This document shows, piece by piece, positions 1-7,411 of a stretch of 58,460 nucleotides of DNA; the stretch's first letter is position 1, and each line of letters begins with the position of its first letter. The DNA is from CAZLWA01 sp964563165 (GTDB taxonomy: Bacteria; CLD3; SB21), in assembly GCA_964563165.1 (NCBI GenBank), contig CAZLWA010000069.1, positions 1 through 58,460 of the forward strand, in the 5' to 3' direction. A program made the translations under genes and the position numbers. The notes below the pieces were generated by a model, which searched no databases, was not told the DNA's origin, and saw nothing but the letters and a program-made list of their open reading frames with translations.

Positions 1-638
1 CGCGTGCCGGTGAATAATTCGTAGAATAAAGTGCCGAGAGAAAAAATGTCCGTACGGTGATCAACCGGCTTCCCGGTAATTTGTTCCGGCGACATATACC
101 CCGGCGTCCCCAGAATGGTGCCCAAAACGGTGGTAGTCGAAGCGATAACTTTTGCAATTCCGAAATCGGTAATTTTAGCCGCGCCTTCTTTAGTCAAAAT
201 GATATTGCCGGGTTTGATGTCGCGGTGAATAATTCCCTGCTTATGGGCGTAGTCGAGCCCGTCACAAATCTGAATCATGATCTCCAGAATTTGGTCGAGT
301 GACAATTCGGTTTCTTCGTCAATAATTTGTTCCAGGGACGGACCTTCCACGTATTCCATAGCCATGTAGGAAATGTCGTTATCTTCCTCGGCATCATAAA
401 TCGCAACAATGCTCGGATGTACCAGTTTACCGGAGATCTTCGCTTCGTGCAGAAAGCGCTCGCGGAATTCCTTGATTTGGTCGTCCGTCATTCCAGCCCG
501 GATTTGCAGCGTCTTGATCGCGACCGTGCGGTCAATACGCGCATCCACCGCTTTATACACGATGGCCATCGCACCTTGACCCAGTACATCCGTGATCTGG
601 TAGCGTCCGAGTTGTTTGAACTTTAGTTCAGGAGGCAT
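1..638 (-). CDS. Serine/threonine protein kinase, N-terminal part (cut by window edge)
   Basis: This is a Hanks-type Ser/Thr kinase; the first 212 residues lie in the window and the rest runs off the left edge. The reading frame begins MPPELKFKQLGRYQITD and shows the whole kinase signature in order: glycine-rich loop LGQGAMAIVYKA (about 19-30), catalytic lysine in VAIKTL, catalytic loop HRDIKPGN, magnesium-binding DFG in ITDFGIAK, and the P+1 segment GTPGYMSPEQ. The start is set by ATG at 638 with a purine-rich stretch upstream. Bacterial kinases of this type (PknB/PrkC-like) often carry a C-terminal transmembrane segment and sensor or TPR domains, but that part is not visible here. It reads away from the DUF4234 gene and has its own promoter candidate. 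Confidence 0.93.
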   Translation of the reverse strand, partial: MPPELKFKQLGRYQITDVLGQGAMAIVYKAVDARIDRTVAIKTLQIRAGMTDDQIKEFRERFLHEAKISGKLVHPSIVAIYDAEEDNDISYMAMEYVEGPSLEQIIDEETELSLDQILEIMIQICDGLDYAHKQGIIHRDIKPGNIILTKEGAAKITDFGIAKVIASTTTVLGTILGTPGYMSPEQITGKPVDHRTDIFSLGTLFYELFTGT

Positions 639-685
639 AGTGTATTTTCGAATTAGAACCGTTGCCGTACTTCACTAACGGCTTA

Positions 686-714
686 AGTATAGAAAAAATT
701 CTTGATTTAATAAA
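686..714 (-). promoter_or_regulatory. Candidate sigma70-type promoter of the kinase gene
   Basis: On the minus strand the -10 box is TATACT (691-686) and a poor -35 TTTATT lies 17 bases upstream (714-709). It sits directly after the terminator of the neighbouring gene and about 50 bases before the kinase ATG. The -10 is good and the -35 weak. Confidence 0.4.
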
Positions 715-715
715 C

Positions 716-741
716 AAAAAACCCTGCGGATTTTCGCAGGG
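716..741 (-). terminator. Rho-independent terminator after the DUF4234 gene
   Basis: A 7-bp perfect GC-rich stem (CCCTGCG/CGCAGGG, 722-728 with 735-741) has a 6-base loop. On the minus strand it is followed by six T (721-716). It ends transcription of the 769-1098 gene just before the kinase promoter. Confidence 0.85.
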
Positions 742-768
742 CTGACAAAAAGTGGTTTCAAAATTTTT

Positions 769-1098
769 CTACGCGACCTTTGCGGCCCTTTTGTTTAATT
801 CCATCTGGACAATAAACCATACCGCGGGAGTAAATACAAGCCATAAAATAAACAATACCCACAAATTAAATTTTTCGGTGGACGCTTTTTCATAAAGCTC
901 CGAATATTTGTAACAAGAAAAAAATGAACCGAAAGGAATAAATAGAAGTACCGTCCAGAGCCCCGGCGACGCTTCCTGATCATTGGCAAGGCTCTTTAAT
1001 TCCATCGCAGTTTGATAAAACCAATAGATGCCGTAAATACCGCAGGTGACAATGATCAACAAAATCTGAACACCCATATTTCTGTTTTTGACCGCCAT
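769..1098 (-). CDS. Small DUF4234-type membrane protein
   Basis: This protein of about 109 residues has three hydrophobic segments: around ILLIIVTCGIYGIYWFY, WTVLLFIPFGSFFS and LWVLFILWLVFTPAVW. The pattern of a basic N-terminus, then CGIYGIYWFY, then a polar stretch with KSLA matches the DUF4234 family, whose function is unknown. Two ATG codons are adjacent (1101 and 1098). The AGGAGG ribosome site is only 2 bases from the first and 5 from the second, so the second is preferred. It is flanked by its own promoter candidate and a clear terminator, so it is probably a single-gene transcript. Confidence 0.82.
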   Translation of the reverse strand: MAVKNRNMGVQILLIIVTCGIYGIYWFYQTAMELKSLANDQEASPGLWTVLLFIPFGSFFSCYKYSELYEKASTEKFNLWVLFILWLVFTPAVWFIVQMELNKRAAKVA

Positions 1099-1136
1099 CA
1101 TATCCTCCTTTACATTGCCTTAATTTCGACAACGAT

Positions 1137-1165
1137 AATGTATCATTATTCAAACACGGAAGCAA
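1137..1165 (-). promoter_or_regulatory. Candidate promoter of the DUF4234 gene
   Basis: Minus-strand TTGCTT (1165-1160), a 17-base spacer, then TACATT (1142-1137) with a TG one base upstream of the -10 box (extended -10). It lies about 40 bases before the ATG. Confidence 0.45.
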
Positions 1166-1171
1166 TAAAAA

Positions 1172-2323
1172 TCATCGTTTGAAAAATTCATTCACCAGGG
1201 TCTCCCACGCTTTTTCGTCCACATGCTCCATTTCACCCAGGTACAGCCTGTCGTTTTTTCCATTTTCCTTCTGACCCAAAATCTTTTTGATTTTCTCGAT
1301 AAAGTGAGAAATGTCGTCTTGATAGAAAGCGATAGCCGATTTGCCGATATTTAGGTTGACCATTTCGGCGTCAAAATTTTCCGCATCGAGGATACAAAAC
1401 CAGTTCTTATCGTAAGGCGTAATGTCCAGCCTTTCCAGATCCCGGATCAGCGCCGAATTCACCTTCATTATTTTTCCGCTGATGGGAGAATTAAACGAAA
1501 CCGTTCGCGTCCCCTGTGAGACACTGAAAAGCGGCTGGCCATGACGAATAGACATCCCCAAATTTGGAAGTTCCACGCCACTGATTCTTCCAATTAATTT
1601 TTTTGCAAAATCATCCATGCCGAGTTTGACCGTGCCGTCCTGCTCCATGCTGATCCAGCAATGATTCTTGGCGATAAAGACACCGCCAGGTATGGCGAAT
1701 TCTCCCGCGCTCAGGAGGCTGGCTTCGGGGAAATGCGTGATGTGGACTTTAGGCCTGAGCTGCTTCTGGATGCGGTCTTGCCTTTGAATTAAGATCTTTT
1801 TCACAAAACTCAGCAACTCGTCTTCCGTGAAAGGTTTTTGTACATAATCCATGGCGCCGAATTTCATGCACCCGACCGCGGATTCTACCGTCGCATAACC
1901 GGTAATAATAATGACGTCAATATCCGGCCGCATATATTTAACCGCTTTTACGACCTCCATACCGTCCATTTCCGGCATTTTCAAATCGGTAAAAACAAAA
2001 TCATAATGATGTTTTTGGATCAAGCCAAGCGCTTCCTTTCCTGTTTCCACGGTGTCCACCGAGTACCCGTCCAAAACAAGAATCTTTCGAAAACCGTCCA
2101 GGATGACCGGTTCGTCATCCACGCACAAAATCCGCGCCAGCGGGCTTTCAATTTCGGCGCGTTTCAAGGTCTTGGCTTCGTGCGTGAAATCCAATTTCAC
2201 GCTCGTTGCCAACACCGCTTCGCGTTCCTGTTTGAGTTTATTCTCGTGCATTCTTTTTCCAATGGCTCGAATGGAAATGTCGAGAATCACAAACAAGATC
2301 AATGCTACTAGTAATAGGGCCAT
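1172..2323 (-). CDS. Membrane-anchored response regulator with GcvH-like C-terminal domain
   Basis: This 383-residue protein has one N-terminal membrane helix (about 1-20), a basic linker, a receiver domain (about 63-180) and a glycine-cleavage-H-like domain (about 218-315). The receiver keeps its acidic pocket (VDDE), the phospho-acceptor Asp113 in FTDLKMPEMDG and Lys163 in QKPF. The second domain has the H-protein fold pattern (GMDDFAKKLIGRISGVELP, then NSPISGKIMKVN), but the lipoylated lysine position appears to be Thr272. No DNA-binding domain is present, so output is probably through protein contact at the inner face of the membrane. It is the last gene of the redox operon, 36 bases after a paralogous regulator. 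The REC-GcvH architecture is seen directly; the role is inferred. Confidence 0.87.
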   Translation of the reverse strand: MALLLVALILFVILDISIRAIGKRMHENKLKQEREAVLATSVKLDFTHEAKTLKRAEIESPLARILCVDDEPVILDGFRKILVLDGYSVDTVETGKEALGLIQKHHYDFVFTDLKMPEMDGMEVVKAVKYMRPDIDVIIITGYATVESAVGCMKFGAMDYVQKPFTEDELLSFVKKILIQRQDRIQKQLRPKVHITHFPEASLLSAGEFAIPGGVFIAKNHCWISMEQDGTVKLGMDDFAKKLIGRISGVELPNLGMSIRHGQPLFSVSQGTRTVSFNSPISGKIMKVNSALIRDLERLDITPYDKNWFCILDAENFDAEMVNLNIGKSAIAFYQDDISHFIEKIKKILGQKENGKNDRLYLGEMEHVDEKAWETLVNEFFKR

Positions 2324-2359
2324 GACATCTCCTTTAGGGGTTTGTTATGATTGACTTCA

Positions 2360-3145
2360 TTATAAGCGATCCGAACTGCACGGCATCAAGTGCTTTAGTT
2401 CATACTCTAAATCCGTCGGAATAATCCGATAAATCCAACCCTTAAAATAGGGATCTTTTTCCATGATCGCCGAATGCGTCAAGATTTCTTCATTGACTTG
2501 GATAATCCGTCCGCTGACCGGCGACAATACGGGATGCACCAAATTATTCTCGGAACGAATTAACGCACACATGTTTCCCTGTTCGACTTCGTGGTTTATT
2601 TCTTGAGCTTCAATGGTTTGAAAAATGTTGATGGTTTTCAAAAACAAATCGGTAATGCCGATTGCCACCGTTCCCGAGTCCTCCAAAGACAGCCAACTGA
2701 TATAGCCCAGTCTATAATATTGGGGCGGACACGGGACATAGGCCAGGTCGCCGGACTTCCGGTTAATTTCGCCATATTTCATTCCTCGGTAAATGGAACT
2801 CAGCAATTCGTCTGCGGTGAAAGGCTTTGGAACGAAATCTATCGCACCTTGATATAACGATTCAACGGCATTGTCCAGCGTGGAATATCCGGTTGTCATG
2901 ACCACGGGCACGTCGATTTGTCTTTCCCTCATCTTCGATAAAAATTGAAATCCGTCAACTTGCGGCATCATAATATCACAAATTATCAAACGGTGCTTGG
3001 ATTGATGCAGTTTGCTCAACGCAATTTTAACGTCCATCGCCGATTCAACCGTGAGACCGTTTGACGAACAGATCTTCATCACCGCATCATTCACAACCTG
3101 TTCGTCATCAACCACGAGAATGTCGATCGGCTTGCTCATACTCAT
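2360..3145 (-). CDS. Soluble response regulator with GcvH-like C-terminal domain
   Basis: This 261-residue paralogue of the downstream regulator lacks the membrane helix. The receiver domain (about 7-122) has DDE acidic residues, phospho-acceptor Asp57 in IICDIMMPQVDGF and Lys107 in PKPF. The GcvH-like domain (about 143-240) contains GITDLFLKTI, then LSPVSGRIIQVNEEI and DPYFKGWIYRI as in true H proteins. The lysine that would carry lipoate is replaced by Asn201. The start overlaps the stop of the histidine kinase gene by four bases (ATGA), which implies translational coupling and a cognate pair. No DNA-binding output is present. Confidence 0.88.
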   Translation of the reverse strand: MSMSKPIDILVVDDEQVVNDAVMKICSSNGLTVESAMDVKIALSKLHQSKHRLIICDIMMPQVDGFQFLSKMRERQIDVPVVMTTGYSTLDNAVESLYQGAIDFVPKPFTADELLSSIYRGMKYGEINRKSGDLAYVPCPPQYYRLGYISWLSLEDSGTVAIGITDLFLKTINIFQTIEAQEINHEVEQGNMCALIRSENNLVHPVLSPVSGRIIQVNEEILTHSAIMEKDPYFKGWIYRIIPTDLEYELKHLMPCSSDRL

Positions 3146-5010
3146 CCGCTTTGCTTGATTGGCAGTCGAATCGCGAACGTCGTACCCCGGCCAAGCTCGC
3201 TCTCAACTGCGATCGTTCCGTTGTGATTATCAATTATTCCCCAAATAACCGCGAGCCCCAGACCCGTGCCCTTCTGACCTTTGGTCGTATAGAACGGCTC
3301 GAAAATTTTCGAAATACTTTCTTTGGATATACCACAGCCCGTGTCGGTGATCTTTATCTCCGCGTATTCTCTGTGCCCATCTTCGTCCATCGCTTCCCAT
3401 TGTTGCCACTCGCACTTGAGGTTCGCGCAGCCTTCCAGTATTCCCTTTGCCGGGATTTCAATGCTGTAGATCGCTGATCCGCACCTTGGACATGCTTTCT
3501 GCGGATCGAGCAGCGAAGAATGGCATTCGGTACACATGATTTTGATTTCCCTGTTTTTGGAAATTTCGATGCCGTACTGGTGGTGATGCCGCCCGTAAAT
3601 TGGATCCAGATAGATGAATCCTTCATTTCCGCCGGAGCACACTTTGACTCTGATGGATGGCAGTCCGTCGATTTTCACGTCGGCGTCCATTAAACTGTGC
3701 CGTTTTGGACAGACGGCTTTTTTGATTTGCGCCACGCCGAACGGAGACAACGTCAGGCAGGATGCGGAGATAGTTATGGTGCCGCCGCCTTTGCCAATCG
3801 CGTCACAGCCATTGACCAGCAAGTTGATAAACACTTGCTGGATCTGATTCGCATCCACGATCATCTTGGGCAGACGCGCGTCCAGTTCTTTTACCAGGCA
3901 GATATTATTCAGGGACAGCTGATTTTCCACAACGGTGAATGCCCGATCGATGATTTCTTTCAAGTCGGCTTCAGTTTTTTTCGGCACCGACTGCCGCGCA
4001 AAGTCCAACAGGCCTTTAACGATTTCACGACTGCGAAGCGTTTCTCTCACAATGACTTTCAGATCGTCCTGGAGTTCAGGATTATTTTGAGTACGTTTCA
4101 GAAGAAAACTGCTGTACGTCAACACACCCGTGAGCGGGTTATTGATCTCGTGGGCCACACCGGCCGCCAAACGGCCCAGCGACGCCATTTTATCCGATTG
4201 AAATAATTGCAGACGTGCTTCGGATAATTTCTGGGTCATGGCATTAAACGAGCGTGCCAGCATCCCCAATTCATCCTTGCCCAGATCCCGAATAGTGTAA
4301 TTCAAATTGCCGGATCCGATCTGCTGCGTCGCTTGCAACATCACATTCACAGGTCCGTCCACCCAGCGTGTAACAAAAAAGCCGATGATAAAACTCACCG
4401 CCATAATGGAGCTGATGGCAAAAATCCCCATTTCGATTTGACTATTCTGAATTTGCTTATCCGCTTCTTCGAGCGACATGGTCACGTCCAGGACCCCCAG
4501 CACGGTTTGATCTTTCGAATGCGCGTGGCAGGATGCCGTCCAGCAGTGAGATTCGTTATAGATGGGATTGATAATGCCTAGGGTGCGTGAAGAATCCGGA
4601 TGCATTCTGAAAATTCTTGTTCGCTCTTTAATGGACAACCGCTCAAGCGGGGTATCTGCTGTATGGCACGCAAAGCAGCTTTCCGCGGCCTTATCCACCA
4701 TTTTTCCGATGTCTTCATTCTTGGATGAATAGATGATCTCGCCGTTTTTATTTAGAATGCGCACATCCTTAATGGACGGCTGCTCGCCGATCGTATTGAT
4801 CACCATGTGAATGCGCTCGCGTTGATTGAGCAGCATGTCATATCTCGTGCTGTATTTGACCGTTTCACTGAGCTGATTAGCATGCCTTTCGATTTCAGCC
4901 AATAAGCGGCTGTTCAGCGAATGGATGTTGAAATAAGCGAAAATGCCGATGATGATGACAGCCGTAAGGCCCACGATGACAATCAGTTTGATTCCAATCT
5001 TTTTGAACAT
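3142..5010 (-). CDS. Sensor histidine kinase with haem-type sensor and Cys-rich insertion in the ATPase domain
   Basis: This 622-residue membrane kinase has two transmembrane helices (about 8-27 and 196-215) around a periplasmic sensor that holds CFACH (112-116) and CWTASCH (156-162), which are c-type haem attachment motifs of the CX2CH and CX4CH kinds. HAMP (about 216-268) is followed by the H-box with His287 in VAHEINNPLTG, N-box NLLVNGCDAIG (396-406), G1 DTGCG (556-560) and G2 GTGLGL (581-586). Between N-box and G1 lies an insertion of about 130 residues with Cys434, 458, 493, 496, 507, 510, 528 and 533; CTEC and CPRC look like zinc-ribbon knuckles. It lies between the cytochrome gene and the two REC-GcvH regulators, so it probably reports periplasmic redox state. 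The ligand is unknown. Confidence 0.9.
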   Translation of the reverse strand: MFKKIGIKLIVIVGLTAVIIIGIFAYFNIHSLNSRLLAEIERHANQLSETVKYSTRYDMLLNQRERIHMVINTIGEQPSIKDVRILNKNGEIIYSSKNEDIGKMVDKAAESCFACHTADTPLERLSIKERTRIFRMHPDSSRTLGIINPIYNESHCWTASCHAHSKDQTVLGVLDVTMSLEEADKQIQNSQIEMGIFAISSIMAVSFIIGFFVTRWVDGPVNVMLQATQQIGSGNLNYTIRDLGKDELGMLARSFNAMTQKLSEARLQLFQSDKMASLGRLAAGVAHEINNPLTGVLTYSSFLLKRTQNNPELQDDLKVIVRETLRSREIVKGLLDFARQSVPKKTEADLKEIIDRAFTVVENQLSLNNICLVKELDARLPKMIVDANQIQQVFINLLVNGCDAIGKGGGTITISASCLTLSPFGVAQIKKAVCPKRHSLMDADVKIDGLPSIRVKVCSGGNEGFIYLDPIYGRHHHQYGIEISKNREIKIMCTECHSSLLDPQKACPRCGSAIYSIEIPAKGILEGCANLKCEWQQWEAMDEDGHREYAEIKITDTGCGISKESISKIFEPFYTTKGQKGTGLGLAVIWGIIDNHNGTIAVESELGRGTTFAIRLPIKQSG

Positions 5011-5024
5011 GCGTATATCCGAAT

Positions 5025-6176
5025 CTACTTTAGTGACGTACTTAATTTACCCGGCTTATCTTTTGGATAAACCTTGTCGTCATGGCAATTGGAACAGCCG
5101 GGTTTCTGTGAAAATTTCTTGTTGGCATGGCAATCGTCACACTCAAGCGAGTTGTGAGTATCATCCAAAATTAAACCCGTAATTTTATGATCAAACGTTT
5201 TCGCATTCCATTTCTTATGGCAGGACGTACATTCCGTCTGCAATTCTTTGTGTTGATTCTTGCCGCCTGCATGGCACTGGATACAGGCCAAACGAGCGTG
5301 GAACCGGTTGAGTGCCCATCCGGTTCGGTCCAGGTGATTGAATGGCTTCAGCGCTCTATTATTATGACATTCCGAGCAATTCTTCTCGCTGTCAGAATGA
5401 CAACCGAAACACGCTTGATGCTTCTGCTCTTTTGTTTTGTCCGCACGGGCCGAAGATACGATAGACAAAGCTTTTCCGGCTTTTTGCTTATCCACGTCGT
5501 GGCAATCAACGCACGCCTGGTTTTGGTGACAGGTCGTGCAAGCCAGTTGAAACACCTCGGCATGATCGCTGTGATAAAATGTCACTAATTTTCCGCCTTC
5601 ATAGGAGGTCTCATATACAAGCTTTGAAGGCTTGTCTAATTTCGGATGAACGCCGGATTTCTTCAAATCGGTCTTTGGCACTGTTTTCTTGCTCTCACTT
5701 TTCAGCTCATGGCACGAATTGCATTCCGACTGATGACTCCATTCCCGGTGACAATCCATGCATTGACGGTGATACGCACCTTTGAGTCCGGGCATACTCA
5801 ATTCGGTCTTCTCCTGCTCATGGCAACTTTTGCATGCTAAGACCGGTCCGGTTGTGTTGTAGTGGTGGCAGCTCTGACATCCGCCGGATATTTCAGACAT
5901 TTCCGCATGGCGCTGGTGAGAAAAGATTACCGGGGCATACCGATCTGAAAGTTCCGAAAGCGTAACCGTATGCGGTCCTTCTTCGGCGGTATGACGGATT
6001 GTGATCATGTCCCCCCTGGGGCAATCGACCAGGCACGGATCTTTAGCCGTCGGATATTCGCAGGCATGACATGTCTTACAATTAAGGGCAGTTTGTGAAT
6101 GTTTTTTACCAAAAGTCGCTTGCCCCATAAGGTTGGCTGAAAAAATAACCAAGAATATGCAGACGAGTCGTTTCAT
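5025..6176 (-). CDS. Thirteen-haem periplasmic cytochrome c
   Basis: This 383-residue exported protein has a signal peptide (MKRLVCIFLVIFSANLMGQA) and thirteen CXXCH motifs spread over the whole chain: CKTCH, CQSCH, CKSCH, CMDCH, CNSCH, CTTCH, CVDCH, CFGCH, CSECH, CIQCH, CTSCH, CDDCH and CSNCH. Next to the first haem is an extra cysteine set (Cys39, 48, 52, in HACEYPTAKDPCLVDCPR) that is not a haem motif. The gene overlaps the HybB-like gene by four bases, so this is very likely the periplasmic electron acceptor of that quinol-oxidising module, or its donor if the flow runs the other way. Multihaem proteins next to NrfD-type subunits occur in the Hmc, Qrc and Geobacter Cbc complexes; assignment to one of these cannot be made here. 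Confidence 0.92.
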   Translation of the reverse strand: MKRLVCIFLVIFSANLMGQATFGKKHSQTALNCKTCHACEYPTAKDPCLVDCPRGDMITIRHTAEEGPHTVTLSELSDRYAPVIFSHQRHAEMSEISGGCQSCHHYNTTGPVLACKSCHEQEKTELSMPGLKGAYHRQCMDCHREWSHQSECNSCHELKSESKKTVPKTDLKKSGVHPKLDKPSKLVYETSYEGGKLVTFYHSDHAEVFQLACTTCHQNQACVDCHDVDKQKAGKALSIVSSARADKTKEQKHQACFGCHSDSEKNCSECHNNRALKPFNHLDRTGWALNRFHARLACIQCHAGGKNQHKELQTECTSCHKKWNAKTFDHKITGLILDDTHNSLECDDCHANKKFSQKPGCSNCHDDKVYPKDKPGKLSTSLK

Positions 6177-7411
6177 GGAGCATTTCCTCTGATCGCATAT
6201 TTAGCTTGAGGACTGACTGTTTTGTCCGGTGAACTGATGACCGGAAAGTTCATCACAATGATTCTGTAAAAAAGAATCAGCATGGAAGCAAAACCCACGG
6301 TCAGAGAAATTTCTCCGACGGATGGAAAATAGCTTTGCGTTGCATATGGCGGCGTGTATGCTACAATGAAGTTATTGATGCGATTCAGCAATACGCCGAA
6401 AATAACAAGCGACGACGCAACAAGAAGGCCTACCGGCGAATGTAAAACAACCTGCGAAAGAAACATGCGAAGCGGGATAATGACTCCAAAGACCACTTCA
6501 ATCACAAACATCACACTGGCGGTATTGAATTCGTTGAGATAGACAAAGGTTTCACGAACAAACATATCGCCGATCTTGAATGCCAGATAGATTCCCAGCA
6601 GCGGTGCCACCATCCTGCCAAGCCTTGACAATACGTGCAATTCAGGCTTCATTCCGAATGATCGTGACGCGAGCAAGGACTCGAAAATCACCATCGGAAA
6701 TCCGACGGAGACAGCGGAAAGCAAAAATAACAGGGGCAGGATCGGCGTCTGCCACAGCGGATGCATCTTTGATCCCGCAATGATCATCAACGTTCCCAGC
6801 GAGGATTGATGCAGTGTTGAAAGTACCACGCCGGCAATGATAAACACAAACATCGTTTTAGAAAGGCCTCGATCCAGAAGCCGCAGCACAGAATCAATTA
6901 GTCTGTTCAGATGCTTGAAAATTCCCTTCAGATTCACATGGCCGATGAAACGTTCTGTGACGATCGGAAGAAATTCGATGTATAGCACGCTCATATAAAT
7001 CATCACACAAATACCTACTTCAAAAAGCGCCGAATTCCCGTTCCACATGATGAGCGGATGCCATACATAGTACCATCTTCCGATATCCACGCACACGCCC
7101 AGGGCCACAAACGTATACCCTAGCATAGCCGTCAGCAAAGCCGGCCGGATCACGCTGTGATAATTTTCGCGATGCATGACATGGCCCAGGGCGGCGGATG
7201 TGAACCCGCCTGCAGCCAATGCGACTCCGGCGGCAACGTCTACGCCGATCCACAACCCCCAAGGGTATTGGTTGCTCAAATTAGTAACCGCGCCGAGCCC
7301 GAAAAATAGTCTTCCGAAAATAAATACCAAACCATTTAATGCGAGCAGGATCAAAATGATCACGCCGCGTGAAAAGAAATTTTTCTTAATTGAAACAGAA
7401 TTGCCGTTCAT
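6173..7411 (-). CDS. HybB/NrfD-like integral membrane quinol subunit
   Basis: This 412-residue polytopic protein has about ten hydrophobic helices. Family features visible near the N-terminus are YPWGLWIGVDVAAGVALAAGG and RPALLTAMLGYTFVALGVCVDIGRWYYVWHP. They match the NrfD/PsrC/HybB superfamily, whose members exchange electrons between menaquinone and a periplasmic iron-sulfur subunit without haem. It overlaps the ferredoxin gene upstream and the cytochrome gene downstream by four bases each, so the three products are probably made together. No molybdopterin or hydrogenase catalytic subunit is nearby, so the module looks like a quinol to cytochrome c link rather than a terminal reductase. 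Confidence 0.92.
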   Translation of the reverse strand: MNGNSVSIKKNFFSRGVIILILLALNGLVFIFGRLFFGLGAVTNLSNQYPWGLWIGVDVAAGVALAAGGFTSAALGHVMHRENYHSVIRPALLTAMLGYTFVALGVCVDIGRWYYVWHPLIMWNGNSALFEVGICVMIYMSVLYIEFLPIVTERFIGHVNLKGIFKHLNRLIDSVLRLLDRGLSKTMFVFIIAGVVLSTLHQSSLGTLMIIAGSKMHPLWQTPILPLLFLLSAVSVGFPMVIFESLLASRSFGMKPELHVLSRLGRMVAPLLGIYLAFKIGDMFVRETFVYLNEFNTASVMFVIEVVFGVIIPLRMFLSQVVLHSPVGLLVASSLVIFGVLLNRINNFIVAYTPPYATQSYFPSVGEISLTVGFASMLILFYRIIVMNFPVISSPDKTVSPQAKYAIRGNAP

